NCBI GenBank assembly: GCA_947311455.1
Contig: CAMZKY010000089.1
Coordinates: forward strand, 1 to 5,041
DNA length: 5,041 nt
Reading direction: 5' to 3'
Origin: an uncultured Marinosulfonomonas sp.
GTDB taxonomy: Bacteria > Pseudomonadota > Alphaproteobacteria > Rhodobacterales > Rhodobacteraceae
The position numbers and the translations under genes were made by a program. Positions 1 through 5,041 of the stretch are shown here, one piece after another; position 1 is the first letter of the stretch, and every line of letters begins with the position of its first letter. The notes under the pieces were generated by a model. That model made no database searches and was not told where the DNA came from. It worked only from the letters and a program-made list of their open reading frames with translations.

Positions 1-1099
1 CAAGGCCCTCGGCCAAACGACGGCGCAATTCGGTGCCGGAAATATTCAGAACGGTTACATCACCTTTGATTTCATCTGCAGGCTCATATTGCGCACGTTC
101 CTGCACATAAACCATGTGTTTGAAATCGACCATTTCGATGCCCATTTCCTCTTGATGCTCACGGAACAAATCCTGCGCATCATAGGGGCCGTAAAAATCC
201 TCACCTGCCAAATTTTTGCCGGGGCCAGCATGATCACGGCCAACAATAAAGTGGGTGCAGCCGTGGTTTTTGCGGATCAAGCCGTGCCAAACCGCCTCAC
301 GCGGGCCGGCCATGCGCATGGCCAGATTGAGCAGGCTCATGGTGGTGGTGGATTGCGGGTATTGATCCAGAACCGCCTCGTAACAGCGCACGCGGGTAAA
401 GTGATCGATATCGCCGGGTTTCGTTAGCCCTACGATTGGGTGGATCAAAAGGTTGGCCTGGGCTTCGCGTGCGGCGCGGAATGTTAATTCCTGATGGGCG
501 CGGTGCAGCGGATTGCGGGTTTGAAAGGCCACGACCTTGCGCCAGCCCATTTTGCGGAAATAGGCGCGTAATTCGTTTGGCGTATCGCGCCGCGCTTTGA
601 AATCATAATGCACAGGCTGTTGAATGCCGGTAATTGGTCCGCCCAGATAAATTTTGCCCGCCGTATTATGCAGGTAATTCACCGCAGGATGCGCATCATC
701 ATCGGCGCCGAATACCTTTTCGGCCTCAACTGCTTTGTTCGGCTCCCATTTATCGGTTACCGACATCATCCCCAAAATCACGCCTTCCTGATCGCGCAAG
801 GCAATGTCCTGACCAACCTCAACGCTATCGGCGAAGTTTTCATCCACATCCAGCGTGATTGGCATCGGCCAAAGCGCCCCGTCTGCAAGGCGCATGTTTT
901 CAACAACACCGTTGTAATCGTCTTCTGACATAAAGCCCTTAAGCGGATTAAACCCGCCATTCATCAGCAACTCCAGATCGCAAATTTGGCGTGGAGTCAG
1001 ATCCCATGAAGAAAGCTCGGCGGCTTCCATCTTAAGTTTTTGGGCGCTTTCGTAAGAGACATACAGCTCCGGAATAGGAGCAAGGGTTTGCATGGACAT
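1..1099 (-). CDS. sat: ATP sulfurylase (sulfate adenylyltransferase), 3' end cut off by window; probably a Sat-APS kinase fusion
   Basis: This enzyme makes adenylyl sulfate (APS) and pyrophosphate from ATP and sulfate, the first step of cytoplasmic sulfate assimilation. The first 366 codons are visible and open throughout; the gene continues past the left edge. Residues about 1-160 match the N-terminal PUA-like domain and about 165-366 the catalytic nucleotidyl-transferase domain. Key motifs are QTRNPLHRAHQ at 193-203 (the QxRNPxHxxH ATP/sulfate site), GRDHAGPG at 287-294, and ISGTELRRRL near the visible end. This is the homo-oligomeric (Met3-like) type, not CysD/CysN. In many Rhodobacterales this type is fused to a C-terminal APS kinase (CysC); that part would lie outside the window, so the fusion is inference. 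The start is the ATG at 1099, because GAGAG (1110-1106) sits 6 bases upstream. A second ATG lies two codons in (1093) but is 12 bases from that site. The family call is firm. Confidence 0.95.
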   Translation of the reverse strand, partial: MSMQTLAPIPELYVSYESAQKLKMEAAELSSWDLTPRQICDLELLMNGGFNPLKGFMSEDDYNGVVENMRLADGALWPMPITLDVDENFADSVEVGQDIALRDQEGVILGMMSVTDKWEPNKAVEAEKVFGADDDAHPAVNYLHNTAGKIYLGGPITGIQQPVHYDFKARRDTPNELRAYFRKMGWRKVVAFQTRNPLHRAHQELTFRAAREAQANLLIHPIVGLTKPGDIDHFTRVRCYEAVLDQYPQSTTTMSLLNLAMRMAGPREAVWHGLIRKNHGCTHFIVGRDHAGPGKNLAGEDFYGPYDAQDLFREHQEEMGIEMVDFKHMVYVQERAQYEPADEIKGDVTVLNISGTELRRRLAEGL

Positions 1100-1315
1100 T
1101 TGATACTCTCAATTTAAAAATGTGGTCAGATATTTTTCGTATATGGGGGTGTTATACGCGGGACTAAAGGGGAATTGTGTCAAAAATTGAGCAAAGCACA
1201 GATTTTTTCGCTAATTCCACGTTTGAAAGCACAAGTTTAGCCAAATTTAGTTGGCTTCCGGCGGTAAGGGCGTATCGTCTCTGACATATTATCTATCCTT
1301 GTGGTGGCCTTTCCT
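1100..1315. other. AT-rich divergent intergenic region: sat 5' region and former promoter region of the decayed deacylase gene
   Basis: These 216 bases separate the sat start (minus) from the first codon of the decayed plus-strand gene. No open frame of note is present. On the minus strand there is a TTGACA (1183-1178) and a TATAAC (1156-1151), but they are 21 bases apart, too far for a normal sigma-70 promoter, so the sat promoter is not assigned. A perfect 6-bp inverted repeat lies at 1239-1256. The plus strand has a weak GGTGG (1303-1307), 8 bases before the ATG at 1316. Confidence 0.6.
1239..1256. promoter_or_regulatory. Inverted repeat AGCCAA-N6-TTGGCT, possible operator
   Basis: Perfect 6-bp arms (AGCCAA and TTGGCT) flank a 6-base AT-rich spacer. 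It lies in the intergenic region between the divergent sat gene and the decayed deacylase gene, 140 bases upstream of the sat start and 60 bases upstream of the remnant's ATG. The size and symmetry would suit a dimeric regulator, but no specific regulator can be named. Short repeats like this also arise by chance. Confidence 0.25.
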
Positions 1316-1582
1316 ATGTCTAAAACTATGATAAGTTCCGGTATTGATTTCGATGCATCCGGCAAACAAACCGATATCAGCGGCTGACGCGGGCCTGCGC
1401 TCCTCACCTGTTAAGGCGCCACCGCAGGGGCGTTTCATTTTCCCGAAACGCCGTGGAAATCCGCCGAAGTTTTGCACTTTAAATCAACGGGCATGGTGCT
1501 GTGCAAACGCGTGCCCGGGCGGGTTGAACGGGGGAATTGTTTGTTTCAGGTCGCGCAGGATTTACCAGACAAATACCGCTAG
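1316..1582 (+). pseudogene. Decayed succinylglutamate desuccinylase/aspartoacylase-family deacylase (DoeB-like), with internal deletions and frameshifts
   Basis: Three collinear fragments of one family (AstE/AspA, PF04952/COG3608) can be read. Fragment 1 (1316-1375, frame 2) begins MSKTMISSG and contains IDFDASGKQ, the typical N-terminus of bacterial members. Fragment 2 (about 1378-1413, frame 3) reads SAADAGLRSSPV, resembling the 'AAEAGLRTSPID' stretch that precedes the NLNR-FPG motif. Fragment 3 (1415-1582, frame 2 again) reads GATAGAFHFPETPW, then GMVLCKRVPGRVERGNCLF, and ends at a TAG; this matches the family's C-terminal beta domain. In-frame stops at 1385 (TGA) and 1412 (TAA) interrupt frame 2. 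Only about 90 of roughly 330 residues remain. The zinc-binding segments (NHGDE-type and DIHSGG-type) fall in the two missing stretches, so no catalytic activity is possible. The original may have been a DoeB-like N-acetyl-diaminobutyrate deacetylase (ectoine breakdown) or a related amidohydrolase; the subfamily is uncertain. Confidence 0.72.
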
Positions 1583-1711
1583 AAATCATTCGATCTGGCA
1601 CGATTTTCAAGCAGGCCATAGTGCAAACTCTAATAACCACGATTCCGGAATCCTGGTTATGTTTGGGTTCGTATTTCTACACGCCCAACCACCTACAAAT
1701 TTCAAGAAAAA
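1583..1711. other. Spacer between convergent units (deacylase remnant and ybbP)
   Basis: These 129 non-coding bases lie between the stop of the deacylase remnant (plus) and the stop of the permease gene (minus). The only visible structure is the hairpin at 1633-1660. Confidence 0.6.
1633..1660. terminator. Near-perfect palindromic hairpin between convergent genes, possible bidirectional terminator
   Basis: ATAACCA (1633-1639) pairs with TGGTTAT (1654-1660). After one C-C mismatch the perfect palindrome GATTCCGGAATC (1641-1652) continues the stem to a tight CCGG centre. It lies 51 bases after the permease stop and 50 bases after the remnant's stop, where a shared terminator of convergent genes would be expected. 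Neither side has a clean run of T, so intrinsic termination is uncertain. A protein-binding palindrome is an alternative. The centre carries two GANTC sequences, the CcrM methylation target of Alphaproteobacteria. Confidence 0.45.
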
Positions 1712-4246
1712 TCACGCCCCGCGCAATATCCGCACAGGACGCACCGCCAGCGGCCGCCACGCAAACATCAACCCCGCAATCACCGTCGCCAACGCCCCGC
1801 CGATAATAATTATCACGGCCGATGGCAGCGCAAATTCAAACTCTGTTTCCATCACAAATGTCATCACCGCCCAGCCCGCCGTGGTGCCGGCAAACAACGC
1901 AACCAGCCCCGCTGCAGCCCCCATGAATGCTGACCGTAACACAAAGCTGATCAGTATGGTTAAACGTGATGCGCCCAGTGTTTTCAATACCGCCGCTTCA
2001 TAAGCGCGCGCACGTTCCCCCGCTGCGGCTGCCCCGATCAACACCACAAATCCGGTGATCAACGTTGCAAGCGCGCCCAATGATGTGGCGGCCGCAATGG
2101 CGCGCAACGCGTTAGATACCTGCGCAATCGCGTCCCGAATACCGATGGCCGTGATATTTGGAAAGGATTTCAATAGATCACGCAACAGCTGCGGCTCGGA
2201 TGTCTCCTCCATATAAACCGTCGCAATCGACATATGCGGTGCCCCCGACAGGGCGGCAGCATTAAACGTAATCACAAAATCAATGCTGATATCGGAAAAA
2301 TCCACATCGCGAAAATTGGCGATGGTGCCGGTGATATCGCGGCCTAAAATATTTACCGTCAATTCATCACCCAGCTTTAGTCCGATCTCCTGCGCCTCTT
2401 GATAGGCAAAACTGATCAGCGGCAGGCCAGCGTAATCCTTGGGCCACCATTCACCCTCGATCAACGGGGTTTTGGCAGGTTGTTCCGCCGCATAGGTAAT
2501 GCCGCGATCACCGCGAATAACCCAATGATCGGGCGCGATTGTTTGCGCGTCAATCCCGTTGATTTCGGTCAAAACACCACGCAGCATCGGCGCGGTATCA
2601 ACGCGGGAAATGTTGGGATCATTTCGCACCCGATCCAGAAAACCATCAATCTGGTCGCGCTGAATATCAATAAAGAAATAGCTGGGCGCAACATCGGGCA
2701 GCCCTTGCGCGATTGATCGGTTCATGTTGGTTTCGATCTGGCCAATCGCGGCCAAAACCGTCAGGCCCAAACCCAGTGACAACACCACCGGCACCGCTTC
2801 ACTATTGGGGCCACCGATTGCGCCAAACGCCAGTCGTAACGCGGTCTTTCCCCGCACAAATCGTGATTTCGCCATACGCCGCGCAATCCAGCGCAACCCT
2901 ACCGCCGCGATGAACAACACCACCAACGACGCCCCAATTCCAACCATCGCCCAAAGCGCCAGTTTCGGCACCGCCGCAAACCATGTGATCGCGTAGACCA
3001 GCACGCCCAACACCAAAAGCGCCGCAATCAAATAAGGCCAGCGCGGCCATGATTTCAACGCTTCGGCCCCGTCGCGAAACAGCGCCGTTGCGCGAATATC
3101 GCGGGCCTTGGCCAGTGGCCACAAGGAAAACAGGATCACCGACAAGCTGCCGTAAATCGCCGCCTCGATCAACGGTTTAAACTGAATGGAATAATCGGCA
3201 GGCAGCGGCAGGATTTCGGCCAGTAACGGCGCCAAGCCAATCGGGATCAACGCCCCCAACGCCAGCCCTATGAAAAGGCCAAGGATGGTCATTACCCCGA
3301 TCTGGAACGCATAGATCATAAAGATCGTGCCGCCCGACGCGCCCAAAGTTTTCAATGTGCCGATCACCGCCGTTTTGCCGCGCAAATAGGATTGCACCGC
3401 CGCATAAATCCCCACGCCACCCACAGCCAACCCCGCCAAACCGACGATCACAAAGAACGATCCGATGCGCTCCACAAACCGTGCAACCGCAGGCGCGCCA
3501 TTGCGTTTATCGCGCCAGCGCAGGCCGGTTTCGGCGAATTTCTCCTTGAATGCGCGCGCCTGCGATTTCACGCTGCGGGCGGGCTTTAATTCCAGCCGGT
3601 ACTTCGCCTCAAACATCGATCCCGCCGCCAACAGGCCCGATCCCTCCAGCGCGGATTTTGATACAAGGCTGTGCGGGCCAAGGCCCATTCCCCCTGTAGC
3701 GCTATCGGGTTCCACCACCAAAATTGCGTTTAGGCGAAAGGCATTTGCGCCCAGCTTTACCTGATCACCCACGGTCAGGTTCAACCGATCCACCAGCAGC
3801 TTTTGCATCACCACACCAGCAACACCGTCTTGCACCGCAAGCGCCTGATCTAGCGGCATTTCGGGTAACAAAACCACCGCGCCAATCAGCGGATACAAAT
3901 CATCCACCGCCTTCACTTGCGTTAGGGCCGATTGCGCCTGATCCCCCTGCCCGACAATCGCCATAGAGCGAAACTCAACCACATTCGAAATCCGGTCTGC
4001 CCGCGCCTGCATCCATGCCAGTTCATCCTGATCCGCAAACCGGTAAGTAAACTGGATTTCAGCATCCCCGCCCAAAACACGCGCGCCCTGATCGCGCAAA
4101 CCGGATTCAATACTGCCCCGCACCGTGCCCACGGCGGCAATCGCCCCGACACCCAGTATCAGACACAGCAAAAAGATGCGAAATCCCGCCAACCCGCCGC
4201 GCAGTTCACGCCGCGCGATGCGCCATGCGGTGCCGATGTCATTCAT
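1712..4246 (-). CDS. ybbP: ABC transporter permease, FtsX/MacB type (YbbP family, COG3127)
   Basis: An 844-residue inner-membrane permease, close to the length of E. coli YbbP (about 800). About ten membrane helices are visible, roughly at 23-43, 262-285, 309-338, 358-378, 404-424, 428-450, 485-503, 719-742, 762-790 and 807-830. Two large polar stretches, about 45-255 and 505-715, should be periplasmic and MacB-like. Each FtsX unit carries the hallmark cytoplasmic segment that contacts the ATPase: GTLKTLGAS at 296-304 and AVLKTLGAS at 752-760. The start ATG (4246) overlaps the upstream ATPase stop in ATGA, with GGTGA 6 bases upstream (4257-4253), so the two genes are translationally coupled and co-transcribed. 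In E. coli the orthologous pair neighbours tesA. Such complexes work by mechanotransmission at the membrane face rather than by classical transport. The substrate is not visible from sequence; lipid-like or hydrophobic esters are suggested by the esterase neighbour. No frame break was seen. Confidence 0.93.
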   Translation of the reverse strand: MNDIGTAWRIARRELRGGLAGFRIFLLCLILGVGAIAAVGTVRGSIESGLRDQGARVLGGDAEIQFTYRFADQDELAWMQARADRISNVVEFRSMAIVGQGDQAQSALTQVKAVDDLYPLIGAVVLLPEMPLDQALAVQDGVAGVVMQKLLVDRLNLTVGDQVKLGANAFRLNAILVVEPDSATGGMGLGPHSLVSKSALEGSGLLAAGSMFEAKYRLELKPARSVKSQARAFKEKFAETGLRWRDKRNGAPAVARFVERIGSFFVIVGLAGLAVGGVGIYAAVQSYLRGKTAVIGTLKTLGASGGTIFMIYAFQIGVMTILGLFIGLALGALIPIGLAPLLAEILPLPADYSIQFKPLIEAAIYGSLSVILFSLWPLAKARDIRATALFRDGAEALKSWPRWPYLIAALLVLGVLVYAITWFAAVPKLALWAMVGIGASLVVLFIAAVGLRWIARRMAKSRFVRGKTALRLAFGAIGGPNSEAVPVVLSLGLGLTVLAAIGQIETNMNRSIAQGLPDVAPSYFFIDIQRDQIDGFLDRVRNDPNISRVDTAPMLRGVLTEINGIDAQTIAPDHWVIRGDRGITYAAEQPAKTPLIEGEWWPKDYAGLPLISFAYQEAQEIGLKLGDELTVNILGRDITGTIANFRDVDFSDISIDFVITFNAAALSGAPHMSIATVYMEETSEPQLLRDLLKSFPNITAIGIRDAIAQVSNALRAIAAATSLGALATLITGFVVLIGAAAAGERARAYEAAVLKTLGASRLTILISFVLRSAFMGAAAGLVALFAGTTAGWAVMTFVMETEFEFALPSAVIIIIGGALATVIAGLMFAWRPLAVRPVRILRGA

Positions 4247-4911
4247 GCGATTTCACCGTCGCGCAAGCGGATAATCCGGTCGCAACGCGCCGCCAGATCC
4301 GACGCATGGGTAACCAGCACAATCGTGGTCCCAAATCGTTCGCGCAGACCCAGCATCAGATCAACCACCACTTCACCCGTGGCCTCGTCCAGATTACCTG
4401 TTGGTTCATCCGCCAGCAAAATTTCCGGTTGTGGTGCTGCGGCACGGGCCAAGGCCACACGCTGCTGCTCGCCCCCTGACATCTGCGACGGATAATGCCC
4501 GCCGCGCGCCGCCAAACCCACCGCATCCAGTTCCTCAGCCGCCCGATCAAACGCATCCGCCACACCGGCCAGTTCAAGTGGTGTTGCCACATTTTCAAGC
4601 GCCGTCATGGTGGGGATCAAATGAAACGACTGAAACACAATCCCCATATGTTGACGACGAAACCGCGCCAACGCGTCCTCGTTCAACACGCCTAAATCCT
4701 GCCCAAGCGCCAGCATCTGCCCGCCCGTTGCCCGCTCTAGCCCGCCCATCACCATCAACAGCGATGATTTGCCCGATCCCGAAGGCCCGACCAATCCAAG
4801 GGTTTCGCCCTTGCCCACCTCAATCGAAATCCCGCGCAGGATATCGACAGGGCCGGAATTTCCTGCCAAACGGAGTTCAACATCTTTCAGGGATAGAACG
4901 GAATCAGACAT
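4243..4911 (-). CDS. ybbA: ABC transporter ATP-binding protein, LolD/MacB-like (YbbA family)
   Basis: A 222-residue cytoplasmic ATPase that would power the YbbP-type permease encoded directly after it. The nucleotide-binding set is complete: Walker A GPSGSGKS (42-49), Q-loop Q94 in VFQSFHLIP, signature SGGEQQR (145-151), Walker B ILLADEP (164-170) with catalytic E169, D-loop GNLD (172-175), and switch histidine H202 in LVTH. The LIPTMTALENV stretch after the Q-loop is typical of the LolD/MacB/YbbA branch, which pairs with FtsX-type permeases. The frame is open 42 codons further upstream (to 5037), but MSDSVLSLKDVEL is the normal N-terminus of the family, so the ATG at 4911 was chosen. Only a weak purine stretch, GAAAGA (4926-4921), lies 9 bases before it. 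The gene's 3' end overlaps ybbP by 4 bases. Its start codon shares bases with the divergent tesA-like start. Confidence 0.95.
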   Translation of the reverse strand: MSDSVLSLKDVELRLAGNSGPVDILRGISIEVGKGETLGLVGPSGSGKSSLLMVMGGLERATGGQMLALGQDLGVLNEDALARFRRQHMGIVFQSFHLIPTMTALENVATPLELAGVADAFDRAAEELDAVGLAARGGHYPSQMSGGEQQRVALARAAAPQPEILLADEPTGNLDEATGEVVVDLMLGLRERFGTTIVLVTHASDLAARCDRIIRLRDGEIA

Positions 4912-5041
4912 GACAGACAATCTTTCGGGAAAGGTTAAAACCTTATATGGGGGCGCGGCGCGGCGCTTCAAGCAGATAAGCCTGAGTATCGCGCTGCTGC
5001 TGGCCTCCCTGCCCGCCTTTGCCGCACCGATCACCATTCTG
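4910..5041 (+). CDS. tesA: Exported protein, 5' end only: probable TesA-type SGNH esterase (arylesterase/lysophospholipase L1)
   Basis: Only the first 44 codons are in the window. They encode a clear Sec signal peptide: a basic region (ARRFKQ, 17-22), a hydrophobic core (ISLSIALLLASL, 23-34) and the site AFA|AP, with cleavage expected after residue 38. The mature chain begins APITIL, as TesA-type esterases do just before their catalytic GDSL block, which would lie beyond the edge. The identification rests on this N-terminus plus the divergent position next to ybbA-ybbP, the E. coli tesA arrangement; the catalytic serine cannot be seen. The product should be a periplasmic hydrolase of acyl or aryl esters and the functional partner of YbbAP. 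The ATG at 4910 is the only in-frame ATG ahead of the signal core, preceded by a weak GGA 7 bases upstream (4900-4902). The 16 residues before the basic region make a rather long n-region. Confidence 0.78.
   Translation, partial: MTDNLSGKVKTLYGGAARRFKQISLSIALLLASLPAFAAPITIL
4942..4971 (-). promoter_or_regulatory. Candidate sigma-70 promoter for ybbA-ybbP, inside the tesA-like coding region
   Basis: On the minus strand, TTGAAG (4971-4966) is followed after 18 bases by TATAAG (4947-4942), both close to the sigma-70 consensus. Transcription would start near 4935 and leave a leader of about 24 bases before the ybbA ATG at 4911. The spacer is very GC-rich and the -10 box stands out from it. A promoter inside the neighbouring gene is expected because there is no intergenic space. 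Prediction only. Confidence 0.4.

Noticed and set aside
608..928. 106-codon plus-strand open frame (with a nested 74-codon frame at 634-858)
   Set aside because: Both are antisense shadows of the sat coding region, which has clear enzyme motifs on the minus strand.
1151..1183. TTGACA and TATAAC on the minus strand as the sat promoter
   Set aside because: The 21-base gap is outside the usual 16-19 range, and no better -10 at the right distance from TTGACA was found.
1316..1387. Intact 23-codon small ORF, considered as a leader peptide or small protein
   Set aside because: Its sequence matches the N-terminus of the AstE/AspA deacylase family, and further fragments of the same family follow at once, so it is better read as part of a pseudogene.
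1289..1477. 62-codon minus-strand open frame
   Set aside because: It is antisense to the deacylase remnant, shows no recognisable domain, and has no good start context.
1344..2003. 219-codon plus-strand open frame
   Set aside because: Its right half is antisense to the well-supported YbbP gene and its left half reads through the deacylase remnant in a mixed frame. Only the short stretch SAADAGLRSSPV has family resemblance.
3932..4495. 187-codon plus-strand open frame, and other plus-strand frames between 2399 and 4913
   Set aside because: They are antisense to ybbP and ybbA, rich in Arg, Pro, Ala and Ser as expected of shadow frames, and lack domains or start signals.
4243..5037. Extended 264-residue version of the ABC ATPase starting at 5037
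   Set aside because: The extra 42 residues are the antisense of the signal-peptide region of the divergent gene, are low-complexity and basic, and are not part of the YbbA/LolD family N-terminus.

Overview
The window looks like a stretch of alphaproteobacterial chromosome, most likely from the Rhodobacterales (marine roseobacter-like). This rests on the style of the ATP sulfurylase and the ABC proteins, on moderate GC, and on family resemblance recalled from memory. No database search was possible.

Layout: (1) Positions 1-1099, minus strand, hold the first 366 codons of an ATP sulfurylase (sat) that runs off the left edge. It is probably the front half of a Sat-APS kinase fusion. (2) Positions 1100-1711 carry no intact gene. 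They hold the sat 5' region, a decayed plus-strand gene (about 1316-1582) and a strong palindromic hairpin (1633-1660). The decayed gene keeps three collinear fragments of a succinylglutamate desuccinylase/aspartoacylase (AstE/AspA, DoeB-like) deacylase, with the catalytic core deleted. (3) Positions 1712-4911, minus strand, form a two-gene operon: an ABC ATPase (ybbA-like) followed, with a 4-base ATGA overlap, by a large FtsX/MacB-type permease (ybbP-like). (4) From 4910 rightwards, plus strand, is the signal-peptide end of a secreted protein cut by the right edge. By position next to ybbAP and by its sequence it is best read as the TesA-type SGNH esterase/lysophospholipase L1.

How the genes work together: YbbA and YbbP should form an inner-membrane, MacB-like (mechanotransmission-type) ABC complex with large periplasmic domains. 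TesA would be its exported esterase partner, giving the same divergent tesA / ybbA-ybbP arrangement as in E. coli. The two transcription units are packed so tightly that the ybbA and tesA start codons share bases in one CATG palindrome, so each promoter must lie inside the other gene. Sat belongs to assimilatory sulfate activation and has no evident functional link to the transporter. No mobile element, tRNA, rRNA or CRISPR array is visible.
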